Positions 1-10,860 are shown, counted from the first letter of the stretch. The stretch is 64,000 nucleotides of DNA from Hermatobates lingyangjiaoensis (GCA_026182355.1 JAPFBL010001617.1:2046001-2110000), one strand, 5' to 3'. A program made the numbers and translations. Notes: generated by a model from the letters alone, not told the origin.

Positions 1-543
1 GGAAAATTAGCTTCGATGATCATTTGGATATATGAAGTTGGTCCCGGAACGAATTAAATTTTTATATCCAGGTTCCACTGTATAGCTAATTCTTTATGTT
101 AATATTGTAAGCATTCTATTGGGTTCAAATGTACGTCCTTCTATTCTTAATATATTGTTGTACCAACATCGTTTCAAAAAAAAATTGTTGTAAGTTTTTC
201 ATTTTATTCTTTAATTCCATTACGAAAATAATTTCTGAACTGGTATTTCTATTTATAATTGATATTTCTTTAATATTATTTGTATATTTTGTAATATATA
301 CCATTTATAACACGAGCATTATGTTTGTATAAATTCTGTAAAATGATTTTTTTTATCCGTAAATAAATAAATTAACGAAAATTGAAAACTTATGAAGCAC
401 AGTGTTTCCTTAGAAAAATGCATCACAACAAGTAAGATAGTACTTTCTTTAGAAACTTTGGAAAAACAATGTAAAAATTAATTGTGTTAGAAAATGTACA
501 ATGCGACATTTCTTTGAAAAATATTTTATAGTGTTTACCTAAC
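1..543. other. AT-rich upstream region, no gene seen
   Basis: AT-rich sequence with many homopolymer runs. Short reading frames here have low-complexity hydrophobic composition and look random. It directly precedes the start codon at 544, so it may hold the promoter and 5' UTR of that gene, but I see no clear core promoter element. Confidence 0.4.
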
Positions 544-846
544 ATGTCAGTGTCACCATCAAAAAATTCGGTAGAATTTCATCAAGATGTCGACTTGTAC
601 AATAACAGAAGACGTTTTTTTTCCTCACAAGCGGAATCAAGTAGGAGAGCATTGTTAGGATTGCCAGATAATGGTCGAGGCCTCACCAGAGACTACTACA
701 ATATTACCCGGAAGCTCAACATAGACAGTCTGGTAGCTTTGATAGTAAAAAGGAGGTCAGGAGAAACTGAAGAATATTTAGAATCTTTATCACATGAAAG
801 TAAATTCCTCAGAAATATGCATCTGTCTACAACATTAGAAAAAAAG
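544..846 (+). CDS. First coding exon of an unrecognised host protein
   Basis: This is a 101-codon open exon beginning with ATG and ending in AAG|GTAAAG, a good splice donor, in phase 0. The peptide is charged and soluble, with MSVSPSKNSVEF at the N-terminus, an Arg/Ser-rich stretch, and a predicted helical C-terminal half ending LSTTLEKK. I see no signal peptide or membrane segment. I do not recognise the family. It reads straight into the exon at 9836-9919 (also phase 0), where the coiled-coil-like charged character continues. The intron between them is about 9 kb and is filled with transposons. Support for a real gene comes from normal amino acid composition unlike the surrounding AT-rich noise, a proper donor, and a compatible downstream exon. 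The true function is unknown. Confidence 0.55.
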
Positions 847-1304
847 GTAAAGCTACAATGGTTTTTGTTTTTATAAGAACAAAAAGCAATTAAGGAGGCC
901 ATTACTAGTGTAATCTAGGATTCTTGAGAGTACTTCAAGTTGATAAGAACGAAATAAAACTATCGTCACAGTAAGGTTAAGGGGCGAGTTATGAAGTGGT
1001 TTTTTTCCCTGGTAGGATGTGGAAAAATCTGTTCAGCAGATCCCTTAGCGAAACACCTTGCTTAGGGTGTGTGGGGTTGGGGGTCCCGACCCACTAAAAA
1101 ACCACATCCTAATTCCTGGCAATATCCGACACGGAAACCGTTTTCACATTACTTCATGCTAGTGCCTCAGTCCTCCTGAATAGGATTCACCTCCTCGTCC
1201 CCATTCGTTCACCTATAAATTATCATCGTCCTTGACTCATGTTTTCATTCTTCTTATGACGGAGAACCGTCTCTACAAAGTTTGCAGCTTTTGACCAATT
1301 TTCT

Positions 1305-1636
1305 TCACTCTGGAGCATCTTTTGTCTCTGGAGTAACCTCACCCAGCGATGCTATTAATCCCTGGCGCAGCCCTCCCCATTTAGCACAGAAGAAGAAGGT
1401 ATGCTCTGCATCGTCGTTTTCCCCCGAGCTACAGTGCCTACATTGAGGGCTATCAACTTTACCCATTGTGTGTAAATATTTTCCAAAATACACGTGGCCA
1501 GTCAGCATCTGTGTTAAGTGGAATCCAATCTCCCCTTAACGCTTCCGACCCAACCATTTGGGGAGGTCCTGGCTGAACCTTGCAGTCCACCTGCCCCTTA
1601 ACTCTTGCTCCCATCTCTCTTTCCATTTCCTAAGGA
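1305..1636 (-). pseudogene. C-terminal zinc-knuckle region of the R1-like element
   Basis: The typical R1-group tail is seen across frames: a WKERWEQELRGRWTARL-like segment, then MLTGHVYFGKYLHTMG, then CRHCSSGENDDAEHTFFFC, which is a CxxC...H...C knuckle. It continues the reading direction of the RT above and is followed by the non-coding 3' end of the element. Confidence 0.7.
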
Positions 1637-3111
1637 TTACTGTCTGGCTTGTCGTTTTGCCACTTTTCGTTCCTCTACCAATTTTTCACCTACACTCTTT
1701 CTCTCTTGGGCCAGCAAGTCGATGGGAATAATTCCCGAAATGACCAATATTGCTGGCTCGGAAACAGTGCGGTAGGCACATGCTACTCGTAAGGCGCCAA
1801 TCCTCTGTACTGCAGCCAATTTCCTTCTAAATTTCTCGCATCTGAGACAGTTGGCCCAGATCTCAGCGCCATACAGCATTATAGATTGCGTCACAGATAT
1901 CAGCAATCTACGCCTTAACTGCCTTGGTCCTCCAGTATTAGTCATAAGCCTACTTAGCTGGGCTGTGATAACATCAGCCTTGTTTGCAGCCTTACTTATG
2001 TGCGCCCAGAACGACGTTTTCCTGTCAATGATGATCCCGAGATATTTAACAGACCCTCTCACGGGCACCTCTACACCACTGATAATCATCTCTGTGCAAA
2101 CTGGGGCTCTCTTTCTCGTAATTACTGTTAATTCTGTTTTATTGGTGGCTAAAGTCAGACCACGATTCACCATCCAACCATCGACCCGTCTCATAGCCTG
2201 GTTTAATTTTAGCTCAGCCAGGGACTCATTCCTCTCTATGATGACCAATATAATGTCATCAGTGTAGCCCACTATATGAATACCATCAGGCATTTCTATC
2301 CTTAGCACTCCATCATAGAAGATATTCCAGAGAACTGGTCCCAGAATAGAACCCTGTGCAGCTCCAGCACTGAGAGCCTGCACATTTTCCCTCTGGTGGT
2401 GTTATATATAAGTACTCGGCCTTCTAAATAACTGCAGATTATCCGATACAGATAATTGGGCACCCTGAATTTTCTTCTCAAAGCATGTAACAGAATATCC
2501 CATCGCATAGAGTTAAAGGCATTTTTAACGCCAAGGGTTACCACGACACATACTGGCCTAGAGAAATGATTCCCTTGGACAGTAACACTGGCGTATTTCA
2601 TTACTACCTTCACGGCGTCCAGCGTACTCCTTCGCGGAAGAAAGCTGAATTGCCTCTCAGACAGTCCACTCGCATCTCTTAATGCTGCCTGCAACCGCTT
2701 GTGTATTAGCTTCTCAAAAAGCTTCCCTGCCGTATCCAACATACACAGGGGTCGGTAGGCCGATGGACTATCTTCTTCGCCCTTGCCTTTACTAATCAGC
2801 ACGAGGTTTGCTCTTTTCCACTCAGTGTGGAAGTAACCCGTCGTCATGCATGCGTTATACATGTTTAGAAGCATGCGAAGAGCACACTTGGCCACCTGCG
2901 CATAAACCTCTGCAGGAATGCCATCTGGCCCGGGGCATTTTCGCTTTTTCAGGCAGGCCACTGCTTCATCCAAGTCTTCTACTGTAAAAGGTGTGTGCTC
3001 TTCTTGAAAACGATTTTCCTGGTCATCTTCCATTTTTTCCATTTCGACCTGTCCATGTGTGAGAACTAATGTGCTTACGATATGTTTCATTACAGTTGGG
3101 TCAAGGATCAC
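1637..3111 (-). pseudogene. Reverse transcriptase of the R1-like element, frameshifted
   Basis: Two overlapping frames (3111-2302 and 2383-1637) together give an RT. The first holds KRKCPGPDGIPAEVY, YRPLCMLDTAGKLFEKLI, LSERQFSFLPRRSTLDAV and the motif A region VTLGVKNAFNS. The second holds GAAQGSILGPVLWN (motif B) and GYTDDIILVI (motif C). The motif A catalytic Asp expected before VKNAFNS is Gly (GGC codon at 2530-2532), and motif C is YTDD instead of the common YADD. A frameshift near 2385 separates motifs A and B. The enzyme is dead. Confidence 0.85.
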
Positions 3112-3248
3112 CTTAGGTTTATGCTTTTTAAGCCACTCTGTAACAATTCTATATCCTAACCCTCAGATGTCGTTGTCTACAGAACTGCAGAGATCATTCC
3201 AACATTTTATTTTGCTAAATCTTATTGCCTTCCAGAGTTTCCTCTTTG

Positions 3249-4067
3249 CTATTTTATAGGCTTCTGTTTCTGAGGGTGCTTCCCCACATCTTTTCTTTCC
3301 TCTTTGCGCTCTACGTCTTGCTCTGAGGCAGTCACTGCGCCTCTTGGTTTACTTTTGCAAGGAATGGCTTCGTTGCAGGCATGGCGAATAATTTGCATAG
3401 TTTTATCAACGTGGGCCTTCGATTCCGCTCTTGTCCTAGGCTTAGGTAGGTCCTGTTCCTCATAGGAATTCATAACTTTGGCAAACTTCTCAGTGTCCGT
3501 TTTCTCTATAGCGTACCTTGGTACGCTAACAGCCGGATATCTCTTTATTCTTCTCATCCTTAACTGAAAGGTGATGTACTGGTGATCACTGCCAACTTCG
3601 TCATCCAAGACCTCCCAGTTTTGCTCCTGTGAGAAGAGCTCCTCTGTGACGAAAGAAACATCTATAGCCGTCCCCACACAGTAGGGGCGTCGGTATGTAG
3701 ATGTTCCGTCATCAAGAATCAACGGATGAAGCCTTGCAGCAAGCTCCACTACTCTCCTTCCTCTTATATCTGTATGTTCTCCTCCCCATTGAATTGATTT
3801 GGTGTTAAAATCACCTGCCACGACAAGGCTGCCATTTAGTTCCCTTAGACAGTCCTCCAGGGCATACATCTTTCGTCTAAATGACTCAATAGGCTCGTTT
3901 GGTGTGAAGTAACAACTGACAAAGTTGACCCCTTCATAATCGACCCAAACATAACCGTCAGCTGTACCTTTAGCGCTTATGCTTACTTCAGGAGCCCAGA
4001 TTGCTGCTTTCCCTGAGGTGTCTGAGAAAGTTATTCTCGGATTAAAATCCGTTTTAAATACATGCAT
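3249..4067 (-). pseudogene. Endonuclease domain of the R1-like element
   Basis: About 260 residues of an APE-like endonuclease, which nicks target DNA for retrotransposition. The motifs VVAGDFNTKSIQWGG (the catalytic/metal-binding GDFN block followed by the RG block), GTAIDVSFVTEEL and the C-terminal SDHQYITFQL are visible. The N-terminal third of the domain is absent. The tail KEERKDVGKHPQKQKPIK looks like a frameshifted end, so the natural link to the RT is broken near 3290. It is not expected to be functional. Confidence 0.8.
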
Positions 4068-4172
4068 ATTGTTATTACCACTGAGGTTAGTAAGATTAAT
4101 ATTAGAATTAGAAATCCGTTTTGTATCATCCGAACATTGATCTTTAATTATATTGGGATAGAAAGCTTTTAT

Positions 4173-5605
4173 TTACTTTACCATAAGTAATCATGAAAAA
4201 ATCGATCATGGGTGGATGGGTAGGGTAGGTGAGTATGTATAAATGTTTGGGGAGACGCTAAAGTCCACAATAATTAATGGAACAAAGTAATATTACATAT
4301 TTTGAGGCCTAGAAATCGTTTTATAAAGTTTTTTTGATGGTGTGTGTGTGTGTGTGTGAGTGGGTGAGTGGGTGGGTGGTTATACATCCAAAGTTTGTGG
4401 CCACGCTACGGTCCAGAATATTTGATGGACAAGTTGATATTTTACAATAAAATGGGCCTCATAGTGTAGATGAACCCCAATATTTGGGAGCAATCATGCA
4501 TGAGGGGAAAATCACTTTCTTGGCGAAAACGTTTATTTAGATATTTTTTTCTCCTAATCTACGAACTCCTGAGTCTTAAAATTTTGGCATTATCATGATA
4601 GCAATAAAACCAATAACGAAAAAATCCACAAGTTTTAAAACTACTGGAAATAATTTTTTTCAACAAAATATATACATTTTGACTTATGATCAAACCTCAA
4701 ATCTCGTGGGGAGGATACAAGCCATAACATTTTACGGATCAAAATTGTATTATATCTAATAGTAGAGCATTATGTGGGAGACAAGTTGAGATAGTTTTTT
4801 CAAAATTACATGAACCAAAGAACGATATGGTACGTTTTATGTTTTCAGAAAATTTTTTTTTATGCTAAAAGTCTCATCAAAGAACAAAGAGATTAAAAAA
4901 AAACTGAACAGAAAATTTGAAAATTTATAAAAATAAATTCAGTCGTGTGATATACAAAAATACGAAAATAGTATTCTTAACTACTATTTATATAGGATAT
5001 AATTAACACTATACGAAAAATGCAGACTCTGTCTGGAAGTTGTGGGAACCTTTGATCACATTCAATCAGAAAACGAGTCAATCACCTTGAATAGGAAAAG
5101 ATTTTTGCAAACCATACCAATAACAATACCAACCATACCAGTAACTAACAGAGGTAAAATATAATTATTGAAGACAAATTTTGAAATTGAATAAAGAAAT
5201 TAAAATTCAAAGCTTATATTAAAATGCAAAAAGGGAACTAAATAGGTCACATCGGTAGCCCTGCTCAACAGTTCAAAGAGACTCAGGCCCCATCAGTCTA
5301 AGCAGATCCTAGTAATAACAACTTGTCTGATAGTTCTAGATCAATGGTTTAAAATTTGTTGTAATTGACTAAAGTTTATAGCTACAATAAAACAAATGAA
5401 ATTATTAAATTGATTGTCTATAGATCGATAATACATTACCATAATATATATTCTATTACACAATTAACAGATAGTTAAATTAAATATTTAATTATCATAA
5501 TTTAACGATAGTTAAATTAAAATAAAACAAAAAATCAATTGGTTTCAAGAAATTTGATATGTTTACATATAGTAAAGTTGAGTGTAGGTTACTCCAGACT
5601 TTTTG
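4173..5605 (+). repeat. Palindrome-ended dispersed repeat (family A), copy 1
   Basis: It begins with a TTACTTTACCATAAGTAA-like palindrome, runs through a (GT)n/GTGGGTGGG tract at 4340-4380 and a conserved AT-rich body, and ends at a TATAGTAAAGTTGAGTGTAGG-like terminus (about 5571-5605). The same order of blocks recurs near 33.1, 38.6, 40.6-44.1, 54 and 63 kb. I see no coding capacity. It is most likely a non-autonomous DNA transposon, but the superfamily is undetermined. Confidence 0.65.
4340..4380 (+). repeat. (GT)n and GTGGGTGGG microsatellite within family A
   Basis: A run of GT dinucleotides grades into GAGTGGGTGAGTGGGTGGG. The same G-rich tract occurs at the same internal position in the copies at 33185 and 63075, so it belongs to the repeat family and is not an independent microsatellite. 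Confidence 0.8.
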
Positions 5606-5711
5606 TTTAATATTTTTAGAGTTTTTGAAATGTTGGCTCATTAAAAAATAAGCTATGTTACACGTTTATTACACTCTTATTTATTTACTTTATAGGCAAA
5701 AACGAAATGAA

Positions 5712-5716
5712 ATTAA
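5712..5716 (+). repeat. Copia 5' target-site duplication ATTAA
   Basis: ATTAA lies immediately outside the 5' LTR and is repeated exactly at 9814-9818 outside the 3' LTR. A 5-bp duplication is usual for Ty1/copia integration. Confidence 0.9.
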
Positions 5717-5887
5717 TGTTCAAGTCATTTAGTGTATTTTTCTTTTGTCATTGGAGTCTGGTATCTTGGTTTTCATAACCTAATCGCATGAAACCTTTTT
5801 TTTATTCCATTTTATTTTTGAATCCCTTGAGTTAACAAATATAATTATTTCTATATTGTAGTAGTTATTACTTCAACTACTTTAACA
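5717..5887 (+). repeat. Copia 5' LTR
   Basis: It runs from TGTTCAAGTCATTTAG to CTACTTTAACA. It matches the 3' LTR at 9641-9813 along its length with scattered substitutions, so the insertion is not very recent. Confidence 0.92.
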
Positions 5888-5906
5888 GGTTATGGGTATA
5901 GTTCGT
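5888..5906 (+). promoter_or_regulatory. Copia primer-binding site
   Basis: GGTTATGGGTATAGTTC directly follows the 5' LTR. Many copia elements prime from an internal half-molecule of initiator Met tRNA with a GGTTATGGGC-like site, and this start matches that pattern. The assignment is from memory of the family and was not verified by alignment. Confidence 0.55.
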
Positions 5907-5973
5907 TGTGCTAGGAATATAACAATTTGTTAAGTCCTTTTGTGAACTCTGTTTGTCTTGTGTTGTATAACAT

Positions 5974-6760
5974 GTGAGTGCAATGGAAACAGCAAGAGTG
6001 CAGATTGGACTTTTGGACGGGAAAAATAACTGGTCGACATGGAAATACAAAGTAAGTGTTGCTCTGAGAGGAATTGCTGGGTCGTTGGACATATTAAGTG
6101 GAAAGACTACTGCTGCTTCTCCACTGGAGTCTACTGCTACTGCTACGACTAAGGATACGAGAAGGAGTACGACTCTTTTATGGCTATTGACACGACCACC
6201 CTCTTACTGTTAACAACAAATATGACAGAAGACACTTTAAAACTTGTTATGCGATTCACTACTGCCAAGGAAGTCTGGGATGAGCTTCATCGACTTTATG
6301 ACGGTGGTACCGAAGATAAAGCATTTGAACTGTGTGTCAAGTTTTTTGATTTTAGAAAAGACTCGAGTGATAACATTGTTGGTCATATTTCAAAACTGAA
6401 AAATATTTGGAGTGATCTAAATACAGAATTAAGCAAGGAAAGGGCTACTAGTGAACTTCCAGAGTTGCTACTCGTATGTAAGATCCTTCATACATTACCT
6501 GATAATTATTTTAATTTTAGGCGAAGTTGGCAACTCATTCCAAGGACTGACAGAACTGTCGACAACCTGACAACGCAGCTCTGTATGCATGAGCGGACTC
6601 TTACATTAAATTACAGGGAAATAGTCAGGAAGTTCTTCTAGCTCGACACTCAGGAGCAACCAATGATGATAAAATAAAGAATAATAAGAAGTGGATTTGC
6701 AACTACTACAAAAAGCGAGGCCACAAAATCATTCATTGCAAGAAATGGAAGGCTGACGGA
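5974..6760 (+). pseudogene. Copia gag, frameshifted
   Basis: An N-terminal segment has the copia gag pattern (GLLDGKNNWSTWKYKV). It continues after a frameshift near 6180 with MTEDTLKLVMRFTTAKEVWD and KAFELCVKFFDFR, the UBN2-type capsid region. The zinc knuckle at about 6696-6752 reads WICNYYKKRGHKIIHC; the second Cys of CX2C is Tyr, so the knuckle is damaged. Gag normally forms the particle that packages element RNA. Confidence 0.8.
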
Positions 6761-6800
6761 AAATGTCATGCTGTTGACTTAGTGCAGCAACGCGCTCTGC

Positions 6801-7811
6801 ATGGAGCTTGACTCAGAGGGTTGGTATGTTGACAAAGGGGCCACTAAACACATTGCAAGTAACGGTGACCTTTTCACCAGCTTTGAAGAGTTCACGACTA
6901 GCCATGAGGTTAGAACTGCGAATGGTGATATCATGAAGGCCGTTGGAAAAGGAGTAGTCCCTGTTGTGTCTCTTGTTGGAGATATTGAGCATCATCCAAC
7001 TTTGAATGATGTTTGGCTTGTGCCTGATGTTAAAAGGAACCTTTTTTTCTCTGTTAGCAGTCCAGGATAGAAACCCTCACAGCCAGTTCTTCTCTACTAC
7101 GGAGAACTGCCGTCTGGAAATTGGAGGAGTGATCCTGCTTACTGGACAACGGTCTAGATCTGGTGGTCTCTTCAGACTAGCAGTCAGAAATAAGAAAAAA
7201 TTCTCAGAGTTGAACGTTGCTGCTTCTTCTCACAACAATCTGCTGCAGCTGTATCATGAAAGATTTGGACACCAGAATAAACGTCATGTCAGAGCTCTTT
7301 TTAAACGGGGAACTTGGTGTAACCGTTCCCTTGGACAGTGAACTGTGTGAAGGTTGTATTTATGGGAAGGCGCACCGACTCAAATTTGGAAAAAGGATGG
7401 AGCTTCTAAACCTGGAAGTCTTCTACATACTGACATATGTGGACCTTTTCAACCTTCCAAAACCGGTAAAAGATATTTTGTATTATTTAAAGACGATTTT
7501 ACCAAGTTTCGCTTTGTTTACTTCGTTAAGCATAAATCAGAAGTGCCGGAAAAACTAAAACTAGTTTTAGCCACTATCAAAAATGCTGGTTATTGTGTCA
7601 AAGAGTACTCTCTGATAATGGTGGCGAGTTTGACAATAGATCCGTGAGGAACATACTAGAATCACAAGGCATACAACAACGTCTCACCATGCCATACACT
7701 CCAGAACAACACGGGAGTGTTGAAAGAGACAATCGAACTGTTTTGGAGGCAGCAAGAACTATAATGCACGCTCGTGAGGGCCTGCCTCAGTTTCTATGGG
7801 CGGTGTGCTAA
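6801..7811 (+). pseudogene. Copia protease and integrase, frameshifted
   Basis: The protease active site reads WYVDKGATKHIA; the family has D-S/T-G, so the middle residue is changed to Lys. Integrase follows: the HHCC zinc site (LYHERFGHQNKRHVRALF then CEGCIYGKAH), the first catalytic Asp in HTDICGPFQ, the second in SDNGGEFDNRS, and Glu in PEQHGSVERDNRT. At least three frame changes occur (near 7060, 7350-7430 and 7600). The region after QFLWAVC is deleted relative to intact copia polyproteins. Confidence 0.85.
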
Positions 7812-8149
7812 AAGTAACAGTTTGATTAGATTCAGAGATGTCATCTTCGAAGAAGTGCCCCTACAAGTCAAGGATTCGTTGCTGCCCAACGTCTCCAGCC
7901 CTGGGGAGGACTCTCCTGGTGATGCCAAGGACTCTGAAGAATCAGAAACCCTGCCTCAAATGTATGACGATCAGGACTCTACATTTGATTCTCATGACAT
8001 CGAAGATCAACCTACTTATTTTTTCAGGAATCGTAACAATCTTAAACTTCCTACTAAATATTCGGATTTTGTGTTAAGCGTGAGTTCTCTACAAAAATCT
8101 ACGGACCATTGTGTTATGAAGATGCCCTAAAATCAGATGAAGTGAGTAG

Positions 8150-9060
8150 ATGGAAGGAGGCTATGGACATTGAAATGAGTGCCCTGAAAGAAAATAGTAC
8201 TTGGGACCTACAACCACTACCACCTGGTAGGTGAGCCATCCTTTGTAGGTAAATGGGTCTACAAAGTTAAACACAACTCTGATGGAACTGTGGAACGTTT
8301 CAAAGCACGGGTTGTCATTAAGGGTTTTTCGCAGAAGAAAGGCAGCGACTAAGATCAAACATTCAGCCCTGTAGCAAAGCCAGCACATCAGAACCATACT
8401 TAGTGTATCAGCTAATGAGAAACTGACTCAAACCCAATTTGATGTGTCTACAGCCATTCTCTATGGCAACTTTGATGAGGAGATCTACGTCTTACAACCT
8501 GAAGGTTATAGTGATGGAAGTGGTGGGTATGTCGCCTTAAGAAAAGTCTCTATGGCCTGAAACAAGGTCCTCGCTGTTGGAACAAAAGGTTCGGTGGTTT
8601 TATGCTAAGTTTGGGTTTTAGGCAAAGTCAAGCTGACCCCTGCGTATTTATCATGAAGAAAGGTGTTGAGAAACTTTTAGTCACCTTATATGTTGATGAC
8701 GGACTTGTTGCTTCGAACAATCAAACTATGTGTTCTGACTTCATCGCTAAGCTTCGACGGGAATTTAAAATAACATACAAGCCTGATACATATTTTCTAG
8801 GGTTGGAAATAGATAGACTCGATGATGGTTCAATCAAAGTCTCTCAAACATCTTATGTGAAAAAATTCTGGAACGATTTAACATGAGTGAATCTCGTGCG
8901 GTGGCCACTCCTGTCATCAAGGATGGTACTGAATCTGGGGAAGTGTCAAACTGTGAAAAATCGTTCCCGTATCGACAGGCTGTTGGTGCTTTGATGTATC
9001 TAGCAACTGGCACAAGGACGGATATCTCATACGCTGGAGAATCCGTCTTGGTCAGACTGA
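8150..9060 (+). pseudogene. Copia reverse transcriptase, broken
   Basis: An N-terminal portion is degraded (8150-8600; stops and frameshifts around a [24 protein letters not shown] start). The palm domain is clear: FRQSQADPCVF, then LYVDDGLVASNN with the YVDD catalytic motif, and KPDTYFLGLEIDRL. A stop at 8884 and a frame shift separate this from YRQAVGALMYLATGTRTDIS. Confidence 0.85.
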
Positions 9061-9066
9061 CTTAAG

Positions 9067-9594
9067 GTGAAACGAATTTACCGCTATCTGAATGGGACCG
9101 TCAACGCCAGCCTACTCTACAAGTCAGGGTACAAGAAAGGAATTCTGGAATCCTACAGTGATGCTGATCACACTGGCGATCTAGGATCTGGCAGATCGAC
9201 TTCGGAAGTTGTCTGCATCTACTCGGGTGCTGCTGTGTCTTGGTTAAGCCAAAAACAACCATCCGTGGCCATCTCGACCACGGAAGCTGAGATTGTTGCC
9301 GCAAGTGAAGCTGCGAAGGAGATTATCTGGTTGAAGCTCTTACTGGGAGAAGTGCTTACTCCAGAGCTTCAAATTGACAACCAGGCTGCTTTAAGGCTTG
9401 CTCAGAACCCTGAGTACCATAAGCGAACAAAACACATCAGCACACGTAATTTCTTTGTCCGGAAGCTAGTGACTGACGGGAAAATTGATGTGAAGAATGT
9501 TTCTACAGAAGATCAACTTGCAGATCTCTTCACAAAACCCCTACACAAACGTAGACTACAACTTTTATCGAAGAGAATGGGAATAATCATTTAA
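9067..9594 (+). pseudogene. Copia RNase H, open reading frame
   Basis: 175 open codons with the copia RNase H signature: SYSDADHTGDLGSGRSTS (catalytic Asp), STTEAEIVAASEAAKEIIWL (catalytic Glu), LQIDNQAALRLA (Asp), and RTKHISTRNFFVRKL before EDQLADLFTKPL. This is the best preserved part of the element and ends at TAA 9592-9594, 46 bp before the 3' LTR. Confidence 0.88.
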
Positions 9595-9630
9595 TTTTTT
9601 TTGGGTCAATTTTGTGAAGAAAAATCCAAT

Positions 9631-9640
9631 TGTGGGGAAG
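9631..9640 (+). promoter_or_regulatory. Copia polypurine tract
   Basis: TGTGGGGAAG directly precedes the 3' LTR start TGTTGAAG. Purine-rich tracts at this position prime plus-strand DNA synthesis in LTR elements. Confidence 0.7.
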
Positions 9641-9813
9641 TGTTGAAGTAATTTAGAGTATTTTTCTTTTGTCATTGGAGGCTGGTATCTTGGTGTTCAT
9701 AACCTATTCACTTGAAACCTTCCTTTACTCCATGTTATTTTTGTATCCCACGAGTTAACAAATATCATTGTTTCTAAGATTTAGTTGTTATTATTCATTT
9801 AACTACCTTAACA
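9641..9813 (+). repeat. Copia 3' LTR, abutting a host splice acceptor
   Basis: It runs from TGTTGAAGTAATTTAG to CTACCTTAACA and matches the 5' LTR. It is followed by the ATTAA duplication and then AAATTTACATTTCAG, the acceptor of the exon at 9836. The LTR end CCTTAAC resembles an animal branch-point sequence about 25 nt before the AG. Confidence 0.92.
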
Positions 9814-9835
9814 ATTAATCAAATTTACATTTCAG

Positions 9836-9919
9836 ATAGAAAGCATATTAGCTTGTAAAGAAAAAGAGGAAGAAACTAATAAAGAGGCCGTTGTAAAGAA
9901 GAAAAGGCAGTTGTTGAGG
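9836..9919 (+). CDS. Second exon of the unrecognised host protein
   Basis: An acceptor (TTTACATTTCAG) is followed by 28 in-frame codons and then AGG|GTAAGA, a strong donor. Both ends are phase 0. The peptide starts IESILACKEKEEETNKEA and continues with a Lys/Arg-rich run ending RQLLR, so it is highly charged and probably helical or coiled-coil. It continues the frame of the exon at 544-846. The 3' LTR of a copia element ends only 22 bp upstream of this exon. Confidence 0.55.
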
Positions 9920-10249
9920 GTAAGACTCCAATGTCCGTGTCACACAGCTAAGTACAACTTGGAAATCTATTGCATTCTAGTTACAATCATTCCTTATCAA
10001 ATGTAAATAATAAAACTAAATATCACTAGCACACGTGCTGCCCGTCCTTGATGGGTATTTTATAAAAATTGAGAGATGATACGTGGTACTTCATAATATT
10101 ATTAGAAAAATTGCAAAGTGTAAAATTCTAGCATAATCGAGAGTGCAATCTAGAGTAAGGCTGACTTCAATAAATCAATACTAGAGAACTGTGTTCACTC
10201 GGTTCGCTATACACATACAAAGTCATTTCATTTAAACGGGCAATTTAAT

Positions 10250-10425
10250 CTGCACAACTCCGTTTAGGAAGCCCTCCGTTTATTATGCTGAAAGTAATCC
10301 TGATCTTCGGATGGAAGGAAAAAGAGTTCAATCTCTTGGAATGTATGTTTGGGCAGCTATTCGAAGTTCCGATGTACTGGGACGCCATTTCTTTGAAAAT
10401 GCAGTTACCGGAAGACGTACCTTCT
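10250..10425 (+). pseudogene. DDE transposase fragment (IS630/Tc1/mariner superfamily), left part
   Basis: The frame reads VWAAIRSSDVLGRHFFENAV followed by TGRRTF. This matches the conserved core of a group of insect Tc1/mariner-superfamily transposases, where VW.G....G.. .FF.GT.TG.RY follows the first catalytic Asp. The fragment is cut at about 10425 by minus-strand non-LTR sequence and resumes near 10860. Confidence 0.6.
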
Positions 10426-10860
10426 TCTTATTATTATTTGAGGGGACTATAGCACTGCGTCTTAAAAAAAAACTATTGTACTTCCCCTCTTCTGTACTAA
10501 AGTACCCCAGCAATTAGCTTCAACGCCTCCAAGAAGCTCAGCACTTTTGCTGGTTCTAGCGGTAAACATTTTTCTATGGTTTTGTTGAGTGTCCCGAAGC
10601 ACCTACCTCTGTGCAGTAAAGTTGCCTTACAGTCAGTCAACAGGTGCAACAGTATTTCTTCCTCTTTACAGAATCTGCACAAACCATCATTGATAATGTC
10701 CATTCAGGCTCCCTACGTTTCGGGAGAAAGTAACTTCCTTTCTCCTTCTTCGGGTCCTCAGGTGTACTTGTGGGAGGTTGGCTCCTACTAGCGCTTTTGG
10801 ACCCTCTAAGACGTACCTTAAGATGCTACGTGATTTTCAAGTGTCTCAGGTGGAGAATGA
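10426..10860 (-). mobile_element. Non-LTR retrotransposon 3' fragment inserted in the transposase
   Basis: The minus-strand frame 10703-10497 reads NDGLCRFCKEEEILLHLL then TDCKA, a CxxC...H...C knuckle typical of the C-terminus of Jockey/I/R1-type non-LTR elements. It ends SFLEALKLIAGVL. The fragment separates two halves of a plus-strand transposase, so it is probably a later, 5'-truncated insertion. Exact borders are uncertain. Confidence 0.6.

Larger units (their letters stand above)
975..4072 (-). mobile_element. 5'-truncated R1-clade-like non-LTR retrotransposon
   Basis: On the minus strand it shows, in order, an apurinic-type endonuclease, reverse transcriptase, a C-terminal Cys-Cys-His-Cys knuckle and a roughly 300-bp 3' UTR. 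The 3' UTR ends somewhere around 975-1000. The N-terminal part of the endonuclease and any ORF1 are missing, which fits 5' truncation during target-primed reverse transcription. The coding region is broken by frameshifts near 3290, 2385 and 1640. Endonuclease and RT motif spacing and the C-terminal CxxC-H-C region resemble the R1/TRAS/Waldo group of arthropods. It lies antisense in the host intron. No target-site duplication was identified. Confidence 0.85.
5717..9813 (+). mobile_element. Complete but decayed Ty1/copia LTR retrotransposon
   Basis: It is bounded by LTRs of about 171 and 173 bp that both start TGTT and end TTAACA, with an exact ATTAA duplication outside. Domain order is gag (UBN2-like) with a zinc knuckle, protease, integrase, reverse transcriptase, RNase H, which is the Ty1/copia order. 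A tRNA-like primer site follows the 5' LTR and a purine-rich tract precedes the 3' LTR. Several frameshifts, stops and deletions show it is inactive. It sits in sense orientation in a host intron. A solo LTR of the same family occurs at 42354-42517. Confidence 0.95.
847..9835 (+). other. Transposon-filled first intron of the host gene
   Basis: The intron runs from the donor GTAAAG at 847 to the acceptor ending at 9835. It contains an R1-like element in antisense orientation, a palindrome-ended repeat and a copia element in sense orientation. No additional host exon was recognised inside it. Confidence 0.45.

Noticed and set aside
1851..2267. 138-codon plus-strand reading frame
   Set aside because: It is the antisense shadow of the R1-like reverse transcriptase on the minus strand, which has recognisable motifs.
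4340..4380. GT-rich tracts as independent microsatellites
   Set aside because: They occur at the same internal place in several family-A copies and so are a part of that repeat.
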